Assembly: GCA_030590605.1 (NCBI GenBank)
Contig: JAUUYB010000003.1
Location: forward strand, 1-22,976
Direction: 5' to 3'
DNA length: 22,976 bases
Source of the DNA: Candidatus Woesearchaeota archaeon
Lineage (GTDB): Archaea > Nanobdellota > Nanobdellia > Woesearchaeales > JAUUYB01
Position numbers and translations under genes: made by a program. The number at the start of each line of letters is the position of its first letter. Within the stretch, counting starts at the first letter, position 1. This document shows, in pieces, positions 15,759 through 22,901 of the stretch. The notes under the pieces are model-generated. The model did not search any database, had not been told where the DNA came from, and saw nothing but the letters and a program-made list of their open reading frames with translations.

Positions 15759-16362
15759 CGTAATGCCCCACAAAATTCTTCAGTATCTGTAACCCTTTCT
15801 TTTGTGATTTCTCTGGGTGGAACTGGGTGCCTAGTATGTTTCCTTTTTCTACTGCGCTGACGAAGTCATATCCATAATCTGTGGTTGCGTGGGGGATGTC
15901 TTCAGACAGGGTTGCATGGTAGCTGTGGATGAAATAGAAGTTCGTATCGTTCTCGATACCCTCAAACAGTTTTACGCCTTCTTTTATTCGGCTCTCGTTC
16001 CAGCCTATGTGAGGGATCTTATATGGGATATCTTTGAACTTCTTCACTTCTCCATCGATGAATCCGAGGCCGGGGATGCCTGGTGCTTCTTCACTTTTCT
16101 TGAATAGGAGTTGCATGCCGAGGCATATCCCAAGAAAGGGTTTTTTCTTTTTTATCACTTGTTCATTCAAGGCAATCACAAATCCTGATGTTTCAAGGTT
16201 CTTCATCCCAAGCTCAAAATGTCCTACTCCTGGAAGAAGTATATGTGTAGCTTTATCGAGTCCTTCCGGGGTTCTTGTGATGAGATATTCTGCATTTATC
16301 TTGTCCAATGCTTTCTCTATGGATCTTACGTTTCCCATCCCATAGTCGATGACTGCGATCAT
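15751..16362 (-). CDS. hisH2: HisH2-type glutamine amidotransferase subunit
   Basis: This 203-residue class I glutaminase starts MIAVIDYGMGNVRSI. The catalytic triad is visible as Cys80 in GICLGMQ, and His182 and Glu184 in QFHPE. It releases ammonia from glutamine for its HisF partner. The start at 16362 is chosen because the conserved N-terminus begins there, and because a TATA box centred 26 bp upstream predicts a leaderless transcript; the ATG at 16395 would itself overlap this box. It is the first gene of the minus-strand amidination operon, divergent from the Lrp/AsnC gene. No other his genes are present, which argues for sugar amidination instead of histidine synthesis. Confidence 0.87.
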   Translation of the reverse strand: MIAVIDYGMGNVRSIEKALDKINAEYLITRTPEGLDKATHILLPGVGHFELGMKNLETSGFVIALNEQVIKKKKPFLGICLGMQLLFKKSEEAPGIPGLGFIDGEVKKFKDIPYKIPHIGWNESRIKEGVKLFEGIENDTNFYFIHSYHATLSEDIPHATTDYGYDFVSAVEKGNILGTQFHPEKSQKKGLQILKNFVGHYDA

Positions 16363-16383
16363 ACTGATTGGGCTGAAGTGGAC

Positions 16384-16392
16384 ATTTTTAAA
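16384..16392 (-). promoter_or_regulatory. TATA box of hisH2 operon
   Basis: TTTAAAAAT on the minus strand is centred 26 bp from ATG 16362. This is the spacing expected between a TATA box and a leaderless start. Confidence 0.6.
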
Positions 16393-16403
16393 CATTTCTA
16401 CAG

Positions 16404-16457
16404 ATTACCCTTAAATTATTAGATAAATATATAAATATCCTAATTATTTAAGGTAAT
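16404..16457. promoter_or_regulatory. Long imperfect palindrome, candidate Lrp/AsnC operator in divergent promoter
   Basis: The left arm ATTACCCTTAAATTATTAG (16404-16422) is nearly the reverse complement of the right arm CTAATTATTTAAGGTAAT (16440-16457), with one mismatch and one extra base. The TATA box of the regulator gene sits exactly between the arms, and the hisH2 box is 12 bp to the left. Occupancy would block the lrp promoter and could affect the divergent one. Lrp/AsnC proteins commonly bind palindromes at their own promoter; the link here is inferred from position. Confidence 0.6.
16425..16437 (+). promoter_or_regulatory. TATA box of the lrp-led pse operon
   Basis: AAATATATAAATA is centred about 28 bp before ATG 16459, predicting a leaderless or near-leaderless mRNA. 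It lies in the centre of the palindrome at 16404-16457. Confidence 0.65.
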
Positions 16458-16458
16458 T

Positions 16459-16950
16459 ATGAAAATTGATAAGAAAAACATCGAAATATTGACAATTTTA
16501 CATAAGAACTGTAGGGTCTCTCTGACTGAGATATCCAGGAAGGTGAACCTGTCTGTAGATTCTGTGAACAACCGGATAAAGAAGATGATCGCTTCAAAGA
16601 TATTCGCGCCTACTATCATATTGAGGCATAGGTACTGCGGTTTCGGCAATGTAGTGGAAGTCAAGATCAAGCTTAGGGATCTCAACGAGAAAGAGGAACA
16701 TATACGATTGATAAACTACCTTAAGGCTCATCCAAGGATAACAGAAGTGTTCACGATAGCAGGAGAATACGATCTCTCTATGGTCATGATAGCGAAGGAT
16801 GCTATAGACCAGGGAAGGATCACTTCAGGGATCAGGACGAAATTCGGAAGACTTATTAACGCATGGTCGGAATCTCTGACTATAACAGCGCATAAATTTG
16901 AAGATTACGATTTTCGTAGGCTTTTTGGTGAAGAAAATGCAGAAGATTGA
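16459..16950 (+). CDS. Lrp/AsnC family transcriptional regulator
   Basis: This is a 163-residue protein with the standard two-part layout. An N-terminal winged helix-turn-helix (about residues 3-50: DKKNIEILTILHKNCRVSL, then TEISRKVNLSVDSVNNRI) is followed by a C-terminal RAM/AsnC-type effector domain with the strand EVFTIAGEYDLSMVMIA (near residues 97-113). Such regulators are octameric or dimeric DNA-binding proteins that often respond to amino acids. It is first in the operon that carries methylase, cytidylyltransferase, PseI and PseH, and is divergent from the glutamine-using amidination genes. It likely controls both directions and its own expression; glutamine or a related amino acid as effector is only a guess. 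The following gene overlaps its end by 14 bases. Confidence 0.88.
   Translation: MKIDKKNIEILTILHKNCRVSLTEISRKVNLSVDSVNNRIKKMIASKIFAPTIILRHRYCGFGNVVEVKIKLRDLNEKEEHIRLINYLKAHPRITEVFTIAGEYDLSMVMIAKDAIDQGRITSGIRTKFGRLINAWSESLTITAHKFEDYDFRRLFGEENAED
16927..16931 (+). promoter_or_regulatory. Shine-Dalgarno GGTGA setting the methylase start
   Basis: GGTGA five bases before ATG 16937, inside the regulator gene, supports the start MQKIEQTEFW over the upstream in-frame ATG at 16898. Confidence 0.7.
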
Positions 16951-17560
16951 ACAAACAGAATTTTGGAAAGGGAAGTTCGGAGATGAGTACACAGAGCGGA
17001 ACCATGGCGAGTGGGATGAGTTCTATAAGGAACAATGGGGAGTGACCCGGACTGAACTGAACAAGGAATTTCTTGGAGAGATGAGCAAGGATATCAGGAT
17101 TCTCGAAGCAGGATGCAATAGGGGCAATCAGCTTGAGATGTTGGACAAGGCAGGATTCAAGAATCTTTGGGGTATCGATGTGAACAATCAGGCATTGGTC
17201 CATGCAAGGAACAATAAGGGATTGAATCTGGTAGAAGGCTCCTTGCTTGACATCCCGTTCAAGGATGATTATTTCGACCTTGTATTTACCAGTGGTGTAT
17301 TGATCCACATACATCCGGATGACATTAAGAAAGCGATGTCCGAGATAGTCAGGGTATCGAAGAGGTTTGTTTGGGGTTTTGAGTATTTCGCTGAAGAATG
17401 CACTCCTATAGAATACAGAGGAAATTCGAACAAGTTATGGAAGAACGATTTTCTTAAGTTGTATCTTGACGGTTCCCCTGATCTCAAGGTTATCAGGAAA
17501 AAGCTGGTCCCGTATCTTAAGGACGATAACAAGGACATGATGTTTCTGATGGAAAAATGA
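16937..17560 (+). CDS. Pseudaminic acid biosynthesis-associated SAM methyltransferase
   Basis: This is a 207-residue class I methyltransferase. The SAM-binding motif I is ILEAGCNRGNQL, followed by the acidic strand end GIDVN, and PFKDDYFDLVFTSGVLIH is the motif covering the active-site strand. The opening TEFWKGKFGDEYTERN and the length match the small methylase family that recurs in pseudaminic acid gene clusters. The methyl acceptor has not been firmly set for that family; an N- or O-position on the nonulosonic acid or its precursor is plausible. It overlaps the cytidylyltransferase gene by ATGA, so it is translated with the pse genes. Context and N-terminal signature make this assignment good; the exact reaction is inferred. 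Confidence 0.85.
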   Translation: MQKIEQTEFWKGKFGDEYTERNHGEWDEFYKEQWGVTRTELNKEFLGEMSKDIRILEAGCNRGNQLEMLDKAGFKNLWGIDVNNQALVHARNNKGLNLVEGSLLDIPFKDDYFDLVFTSGVLIHIHPDDIKKAMSEIVRVSKRFVWGFEYFAEECTPIEYRGNSNKLWKNDFLKLYLDGSPDLKVIRKKLVPYLKDDNKDMMFLMEK

Positions 17561-18306
17561 AGATAGATTGTATCATCCAGGCAAGGCGCGGTTCGACAAG
17601 GTTGCCGGACAAGGTCTTGATGAAGATACAGGGCAAGGAGATGCTGCTCCATGTCATCGAACGGGTGCGAAGATCTTCGCGGATCGATTCAGTCATAGTC
17701 GCTACCACCAAGAAGGACGACCTGATCGTTGATGTGGTCGCAAAGCTGGCAGATCCCAAGGTATCGACATTCCAAGGCAGCGAGGAAGATGTATTGGATA
17801 GATATTACCAGGCCGCAAAGGCTGCAGGAAGCGAAGGGATAGTGAGGATCACTGCAGACTGCCCTCTTATTGATTGGACTCTGATCGACAAGGCGGTCGA
17901 AGAGTTCGAGAGAGGGGATTATGATTATGTCAGCAATGTACTTGATCGGAGAACATATCCTCGGGGGCTTGATGTAGAGGTATTTTCCTTCAATGTACTG
18001 GAAAAGATGTGGAAGCTCTGCAGAGAAGACCGGGAGAGAGAACACGTGACTACTTACATAAGGGAGAACATCCAGGAGTTCAAAACAAAAAGCTTAATTA
18101 ATGAAAAAGACCTCTCCTCCCTCAGATGGACAGTTGATGAGGAATCAGATTTTCTTTTCGTAGAGAGAGTATATGATACGCTCTATGAAAAAGATGGTTC
18201 CTTCTCTACTCATGACATCCTGGAACTGCTCAAGGAGGATCCGGAGTTATCTCAGATAAATTCTGGGGTCGAGCAGAAGAAAAATATCAAAAATGATGCA
18301 AATTAA
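17557..18306 (+). CDS. SpsF/PseF-like CMP-nonulosonate cytidylyltransferase
   Basis: This 249-residue CTP_transf_3 family protein begins IDCIIQARRGSTRLPDKVL, the CMP-sugar synthetase nucleotide-binding motif in its SpsF form. EGIVRITADCPLID supplies the conserved metal-binding Asp region. It most likely activates pseudaminic acid with CTP to give CMP-Pse, the donor for glycosyltransfer. It resembles SpsF of Bacillus spore-coat clusters (also next to an SpsE/PseI-type synthase) more than the NeuA-like PseF of Campylobacter. No PseG domain is fused to it. It overlaps the methylase (ATGA) and the synthase. KDSN-like cytidylyltransferases for other sugars are the alternative. Confidence 0.82.
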   Translation: MKIDCIIQARRGSTRLPDKVLMKIQGKEMLLHVIERVRRSSRIDSVIVATTKKDDLIVDVVAKLADPKVSTFQGSEEDVLDRYYQAAKAAGSEGIVRITADCPLIDWTLIDKAVEEFERGDYDYVSNVLDRRTYPRGLDVEVFSFNVLEKMWKLCREDREREHVTTYIRENIQEFKTKSLINEKDLSSLRWTVDEESDFLFVERVYDTLYEKDGSFSTHDILELLKEDPELSQINSGVEQKKNIKNDAN

Positions 18307-19360
18307 GATAGGAGAAAAGCATATATCAGATAATAGCCCCTGTTTCATAATAGCTGAAGCTGGATCAAATTTCAGGATCAGTGAGGATATCGATAAGAAT
18401 TATGAGCATGCTCTGAAGCTTATAGACCTTGCAGCAGAATCAGGTGCAGATGCAGTGAAATTTCAGCTGTATAAGGCAAAGAAGATCTATGTCGAGACAG
18501 CTGGGACCGCAGACTATCTGGGAAAAGAGCGTTCGATATTCGATATAATACAGGATATGGAGCTGCCTGTCGATTGGCTTCCGAAGCTGGACAAGTATTC
18601 GAAAGAGAAAGGGATACTCTTCTTATGCACGCCGTTTGATGAAGAATCAGCTGATGCCCTCGAAAAGATAGGGATGGTCGCATACAAGATAGCTTCTTAC
18701 GCCATATCTCACATTCCTCTCCTTAAGCATATTGCACGATTTGGGAAGCCCCTTTTGATTTCAACAGGTGCGTCTGATATCGGTGATATTGAAAAAGCGG
18801 TCAAGGCCATAAAAGAGGAAGGGAACGACCAGATAATCCTGCTTCAATGTACAGCAAAATATCCGGCACCCCTATCTTCGATGAATCTCCTTACACTTCC
18901 AGGTATAAGTGATCATTTTGATTGCTTGGTCGGGCTATCAGACCACTCAAGAGACCCTCTTATCGCTCCGCTCGGTGCAGTGGCACTAGGCGCAAGCGTT
19001 TTAGAGAAGCATTTCACTACCGATAACGATCTGCCAGGGCCGGATCACTCTTTTGCGGTCTTAGGTAGTGAGTTGAGTAGTATGGTTAAAGGGATTCGGG
19101 ACATGGAATCTGCGTTAGGTGAACGAACCAAGCAGGTGCTTGAGGATGAGAAAGAACTCTACTCATTCTGCAGGAGAAGTATATATGCGATCAAGGATAT
19201 TAAACCAGGTGAATCGTTCTCAGAAGAGAACATCGCAGTCCTAAGAGGAGGAAAGGAGAAGAGAGGATTGGAGCCAGACCGATATTCAGGACTCCTTGGG
19301 AAGGACGTAGCAGTGGCGATAAGTAAGAATGAGCCGTTGACCGAGGCCCATATAAGATGA
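18293..19360 (+). CDS. pseI: Pseudaminic acid synthase (NeuB/SpsE family)
   Basis: This 355-residue synthase condenses a 6-deoxy-di-N-acetylamino-hexose with phosphoenolpyruvate. The NeuB TIM barrel covers about residues 1-255: FIIAEAGSN, AVKFQLYKA, LCTPFDEESAD, YKIASYAISHIPLLKHIA and VGLSDHSRDP, then LEKHFTTD. The C-terminal SAF/antifreeze-like domain follows (about 287-352, RRSIYAIKDIKPGESFSEEN...). The form KIASYAISHIPLL and the length (about 345-350 typical) match PseI/SpsE better than sialic acid synthase NeuB. Start choice between adjacent ATGs at 18293 and 18296 is undecided. The gene overlaps its neighbours at both ends (ATGA at the 3' end), showing tight coupling. Confidence 0.88.
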   Translation: MMQIKIGEKHISDNSPCFIIAEAGSNFRISEDIDKNYEHALKLIDLAAESGADAVKFQLYKAKKIYVETAGTADYLGKERSIFDIIQDMELPVDWLPKLDKYSKEKGILFLCTPFDEESADALEKIGMVAYKIASYAISHIPLLKHIARFGKPLLISTGASDIGDIEKAVKAIKEEGNDQIILLQCTAKYPAPLSSMNLLTLPGISDHFDCLVGLSDHSRDPLIAPLGAVALGASVLEKHFTTDNDLPGPDHSFAVLGSELSSMVKGIRDMESALGERTKQVLEDEKELYSFCRRSIYAIKDIKPGESFSEENIAVLRGGKEKRGLEPDRYSGLLGKDVAVAISKNEPLTEAHIR

Positions 19361-19818
19361 AGATCAGATTCGCTGGATTAGAGGACGCTGAAGACTTATT
19401 CAGATGGCGAACTGATCCGGCGACGATGAAATTCAGCCTTTCCGAAGAAAAAATCGAATTAGGATCTCATTTGAAATGGTTCAGGGAGTCTCTCGCTAAT
19501 AAAAAAAGGGTTATCATGATAGCTGAATTAGATGGAGAGAAAGCTGGGATGGTCAGGTTCGATGAGACCGATGATAAAAGTTCTGTGATCAGCATCGCTG
19601 TATCACCTGAGATGAGGGGAAAAGGGATAGGTACTGAACTGTTGGGGCTCGGATGCAGCACATATCTTAAGAATTGGAAGAACAAGACTATTCTCGCTAC
19701 GATCAAGAAGATAAATGTGATCTCGATCAAGCTTTTCACAAGATGCGGTTTCAAGACAAGGTCAGAAGACGATGAAAAGATCGTGATGGGGCTAGACGAT
19801 GAGAAGACTAGGGATTAA
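19357..19818 (+). CDS. pseH: GNAT N-acetyltransferase, PseH-like
   Basis: This 153-residue GNAT protein starts MKIRFAGLEDAEDLFRWR, the typical first helix of sugar N-acetyltransferases. The acetyl-CoA pyrophosphate loop is SVISIAVSPEMRGKGIGTEL (near residues 75-94). The C-terminal AINNKAIKLYEKCGF-like segment is represented by KINVISIKLFTRCGFK. In the pseudaminic pathway PseH acetylates the 4-amino group made by PseC. Position directly behind pseI, with an ATGA overlap, supports that role. Acetylation of another amino sugar is possible. It overlaps the next gene by 20 bases. Confidence 0.78.
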   Translation: MKIRFAGLEDAEDLFRWRTDPATMKFSLSEEKIELGSHLKWFRESLANKKRVIMIAELDGEKAGMVRFDETDDKSSVISIAVSPEMRGKGIGTELLGLGCSTYLKNWKNKTILATIKKINVISIKLFTRCGFKTRSEDDEKIVMGLDDEKTRD

Positions 19819-20575
19819 GATCTGGTCGATCAATGGTGATTCTTTTCCTAGGCTAAAAGAGATGTGCGATGCAGGTATCATAAACTATATCGAGATGTAT
19901 ACCGTGCCAGGTTCTTATGATGAGGCCTTGCTCTCACAGCTTAAGGGTCTTCCTATCATATTTCACGCTCCTAATTTCTCACATGGTTTCAATATAAGGG
20001 ATGAGAATGATGTATACATTGAATCCATATCTACGATCAAGAAGTTCTTCAAATTTTTCGGTAATAAGCCTATAATATTCCATCCAGGATGGGAGGTTGG
20101 CGGGGACGATCTGTCTATTGTCACAGGACGGCTGAAGACCTTGTTGGCGGACGGATTCGATATCATATTAGAGAATGTGCCGAAACTTCCGATAAGAGGG
20201 GAAGTCTCATTGTTAGCCAGCGCATTTGAGGATTTCAAGAAGATGGCGAGAGAGACAGGGGTCAAGGTCTGCGTCGATGTCGGTCATACTATCGCTAGCG
20301 CTAACTATCATGGAGAGGAACCGATTCGATATCTTGAGAAGTTCTTTAGTCTGGATCCTTACATGATTCATCTTTGTGATGGGAAAATAGATGGGAATAA
20401 GGATGAGCACATGGATATTGGGACAGGATCATTTCCTCTCCAGAAGATAGCTGATATGGTCCCTCCTGATGCGTTTGTGACTCTTGAGACCCCGAAAAGC
20501 GATTTCAAGGAGTTATCTGAGGATATCCGTAACCTTTCGAAGATAAGATCATTGTTCGGAGGGAAGGCGGTATGA
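19799..20575 (+). CDS. Xylose isomerase-like TIM-barrel protein, function unknown
   Basis: This 258-residue protein belongs to the sugar phosphate isomerase/epimerase (AP endonuclease 2) superfamily. The expected metal-ligand strands are visible: IIFHAPN, IIFHPGWE, ILENVPKL, CVDVGHT, IHLCDGKIDGN...DEHMDIGTG and VTLETPK. Such barrels bind one to three divalent metals and act as isomerases, epimerases, dehydratases or phosphodiester hydrolases. It is embedded between pseH and a GT4 gene, with overlaps on both sides (20 and 4 bases), so it likely acts in the same glycan pathway. The cluster lacks PseG, the UDP-sugar hydrolase; whether this protein fills that or another step is untested speculation. 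Start at 19799 is the only reasonable one. Confidence 0.7.
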   Translation: MRRLGIKIWSINGDSFPRLKEMCDAGIINYIEMYTVPGSYDEALLSQLKGLPIIFHAPNFSHGFNIRDENDVYIESISTIKKFFKFFGNKPIIFHPGWEVGGDDLSIVTGRLKTLLADGFDIILENVPKLPIRGEVSLLASAFEDFKKMARETGVKVCVDVGHTIASANYHGEEPIRYLEKFFSLDPYMIHLCDGKIDGNKDEHMDIGTGSFPLQKIADMVPPDAFVTLETPKSDFKELSEDIRNLSKIRSLFGGKAV

Positions 20576-21678
20576 AGATACTCCTGATATCCCTCGGATT
20601 CAAGCGGGAACCGAAGGAAGCTACAGGTATAACTCTTATTCTTTATGCAAAGTTCCTGGAATCAAAGGGTCATGATGTGACGATAATCAGTGATGGACCG
20701 AAAAGGTCTAAGCTGAAAATTGGCAGGATAACTGTATACCTATTCAACTCAAGCGGGATCTTCCCGAAGGTCAAGGCTCATGTATTAGGGTATCTTTCTT
20801 CAGCTGTATCATTGAAAGGCGGTTATGATATCATCCATAGTTTTAGCGCATCTCCTTTGCTGGCGTTTAGGGGTTTTTTCTTCAAGCTGCGTTCACCTAA
20901 GGCCAAGGTTTTCCATACCCTGAAATCTTATTCGACTGAGAAGGAAAACAGGTTCAAGTTCATTTCTCTGCTGAATATGTGCACCAGGGTGACTATTCCG
21001 ACATATGTCATGAAAGAGAAGATAGTCGATGCAGGTGCAAGCGAAGATAGATTAGAGGTTGTTAGATCTCCGATATCTACTCAGAGATTTAGGCCAAGGG
21101 ATAGGGTTGCACTTAAGAAAAAATATGGATTCACAGGAAAGAAGATCGTCTTATATTATGGTTCGACCCTAAAAAATAAAGGAGTCCATGTCCTTGTCGA
21201 GGCCATTCCGAATATAGTCGACGGTGTGAAAGATGCTCATTTTATTTTAGCTCCTCGGTGCGACGGACCGAATATTAGGATCTATAAGGAGGATATTAAG
21301 GATATGGAGATGGATTCTCATTGCACATTCAAAGAGGGAAAGATTCCGATAGAAGAATATGTCGCTATGGCAGATGTCGTAGCGCTTCCATACCTTGATC
21401 TGTACGGGACAGAGGGTAACCCTTCATGTCTTCTTGAAGCGGCTGCGTCAAAGACCCCTGTCGTGACTACAGAGATTCCTGAAATAAAAGAGATCATGCA
21501 GCCTGGAAAAGATATCATGATGGTTAGGCCTGGAGATAGCGATTCCTTTGCCAAGGGGATCATAGAAGTTCTAAACAATTCAAACCTATCTAAATCTCTA
21601 TCAGAAAATGCGTTCAGGAAATCAAAAAAGTTTGATATCAAGAAGATTGGGGCAGAATTCCTCAAGCTTTACAGATAG
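20572..21678 (+). CDS. GT4 family glycosyltransferase (third copy)
   Basis: This 368-residue GT-B enzyme begins MKILLISLGFKREPKEATGI. The Rossmann donor domain starts near KIVLYYGSTLKNKGVHVLVE, and the E-x7-E-like motif is in EGNPSCLLEAAASKTPVVTT, followed by IPEIKEIM. Unlike the pair at 4642-7076 it lacks the four-cysteine insert. The ATGA overlap with the TIM-barrel gene places it last in the lrp-led operon. A CMP-nonulosonate acceptor or donor role cannot be decided: GT4 enzymes usually use NDP-sugars, so it may add the sugar next to pseudaminic acid instead of pseudaminic acid itself. Confidence 0.86.
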   Translation: MKILLISLGFKREPKEATGITLILYAKFLESKGHDVTIISDGPKRSKLKIGRITVYLFNSSGIFPKVKAHVLGYLSSAVSLKGGYDIIHSFSASPLLAFRGFFFKLRSPKAKVFHTLKSYSTEKENRFKFISLLNMCTRVTIPTYVMKEKIVDAGASEDRLEVVRSPISTQRFRPRDRVALKKKYGFTGKKIVLYYGSTLKNKGVHVLVEAIPNIVDGVKDAHFILAPRCDGPNIRIYKEDIKDMEMDSHCTFKEGKIPIEEYVAMADVVALPYLDLYGTEGNPSCLLEAAASKTPVVTTEIPEIKEIMQPGKDIMMVRPGDSDSFAKGIIEVLNNSNLSKSLSENAFRKSKKFDIKKIGAEFLKLYR

Positions 21679-21682
21679 ACTT

Positions 21683-21698
21683 ATTAATATAATATATT
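21683..21698 (+). promoter_or_regulatory. AT-rich TATA region for the PRPP synthetase gene
   Basis: ATTAATATAATATATT lies between the glycan operon end and ATG 21721. Several overlapping TATA-like sixmers occur, so the exact box is not fixed. Confidence 0.5.
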
Positions 21699-21710
21699 AT
21701 TATCTGATTC

Positions 21711-21715
21711 GGAGG
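21711..21715 (+). promoter_or_regulatory. Shine-Dalgarno GGAGG for prs
   Basis: GGAGG lies five bases before ATG 21721 and eight before ATG 21724, both in frame. An ATG at 21717 is out of frame and too close. Confidence 0.65.
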
Positions 21716-21720
21716 GATGT

Positions 21721-22860
21721 ATGATGATCAGGATATTTTCTACGAGGGCATCGACTGAAGTTGCAGGATTAGTATGCGCACGGCTGAACAGCCATCTAAA
21801 AACGCGTTATAAGAAGGCAGGAAAAGATGAGAAACAGGTCATAGAGCGGATCTGGGCGAAGAATAAGCATGAATATGGAAAGAAGGAATTCATATTGGGT
21901 CTGGCGGAGACGACAGAGTTCTCAGATGGAGAGATAAAGACAGTCTTGAATGAGAGCGTGAGAGGTAAGGATTGTTTCATCATTCACACTCCTTATACAG
22001 AGCCTTCGCCGGTGTTAAAAGAGATCCTGAACGCGACCAAGAAGAATATTGGAGAGAGGGTGAGGGAGTATAATGGGATACCTGAAAACACTTTCGAATC
22101 ATTCACTCTGATCGATACTCTTAACCAGGCTAGGGCAGCTTCAGTGACCTTGGTGAACCCTTATCTTCCCTTTGCGAGGCAGGACCACTTGGTAGAACGG
22201 GAAGGGATAACAGTGGCGCTTCTTGCGAAGCTCTATAAGGCCTCAGGCCTGGATGGAATAGTCACTGTTGATCTCCATTCATCCCAGATCCAGGGGATGT
22301 TTGAGGTCGCAGGTATATCTATTGAACATTTCCATGCCGAGAAGCTGCTTGTGTCGCAGTTCAAGAAAGATCATTCTATAACCAATTTTGTTGTCGCTTC
22401 CCCTGATGCAGGAGGAGCAGACCGTGCAAAGAGTTTTGCAAAATTGCTCGGGACAGAAGCGGTCATGTGCTATAAGAAACGTAACTACAAGACAGCCAAT
22501 ACCATAGATATGGTTGAGGTGATAGGCGAGGTCGCAGGCAAACGGGTGATTCTTGTTGATGATATAATTGATACAGCTGGGACTATGAAAGCGGTATCAG
22601 AAAAGCTGATGAAGGAAGGGGCAAAAGAGGTGTTTATGATAGGGGTCCATGGTCTGCTCTCCGGACCTGCGCTTGATCGGCTTTCAGATCTTTACAAACG
22701 AGGAATCCTGAAAGGGTTATATGTCACCGATTCTATCTGCCGGGAAGAAGCATTCAAGAAAGAGCATCCATGGTATGTGGAAGTGAGCCTTGCGTCAGTT
22801 CTTGCTGAGATGGTATACAATCTGTCACAGGGGCTTCCGCTTTCAGGTATAACTCTCTGA
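21721..22860 (+). CDS. prs: Ribose-phosphate pyrophosphokinase (PRPP synthetase), extended form
   Basis: This 379-residue protein makes PRPP from ribose-5-phosphate and ATP. Diagnostic motifs are EFSDGEIK, NPYLPFARQDH (ATP site), TVDLHSSQIQGMF, VVASPDAGGADRAKSFAKLLG and the PRPP-binding loop VILVDDIIDTAGTM. Typical enzymes have about 285-320 residues. The extra length comes from a basic segment near residues 25-55 and a second extra stretch near residues 98-120, ahead of the TLIDTLNQARAA helix; both lie outside the catalytic motifs. The gene has its own promoter and ribosome-binding site and is the first gene in the window that is clearly not for glycan synthesis. Start could be 21721 or 21724. 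Confidence 0.9.
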   Translation: MMIRIFSTRASTEVAGLVCARLNSHLKTRYKKAGKDEKQVIERIWAKNKHEYGKKEFILGLAETTEFSDGEIKTVLNESVRGKDCFIIHTPYTEPSPVLKEILNATKKNIGERVREYNGIPENTFESFTLIDTLNQARAASVTLVNPYLPFARQDHLVEREGITVALLAKLYKASGLDGIVTVDLHSSQIQGMFEVAGISIEHFHAEKLLVSQFKKDHSITNFVVASPDAGGADRAKSFAKLLGTEAVMCYKKRNYKTANTIDMVEVIGEVAGKRVILVDDIIDTAGTMKAVSEKLMKEGAKEVFMIGVHGLLSGPALDRLSDLYKRGILKGLYVTDSICREEAFKKEHPWYVEVSLASVLAEMVYNLSQGLPLSGITL

Positions 22861-22868
22861 AAACAATA

Positions 22869-22879
22869 TTTTTATAAAA
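22869..22879 (+). promoter_or_regulatory. TATA box for the last, partial gene
   Basis: TTTTTATAAAA starts eight bases after the prs stop and is centred 27 bp before ATG 22902, again the spacing of a leaderless start. The T-run may also help end prs transcription. Confidence 0.6.
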
Positions 22880-22901
22880 CGTGGCGGTTTCCTCGAAAGA
22901 C

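Noticed and set aside
15000..16362. hisH-hisF as histidine biosynthesis genes
   Set aside because: HisF lacks the Asp11 equivalent, no other his genes are near, and a PseA/WbpG-like partner follows directly.
16363..16395. Longer HisH2 start at 16395
   Set aside because: The ATG itself overlaps the probable TATA box, and the extra 11 residues precede the conserved MIAVIDYG start.
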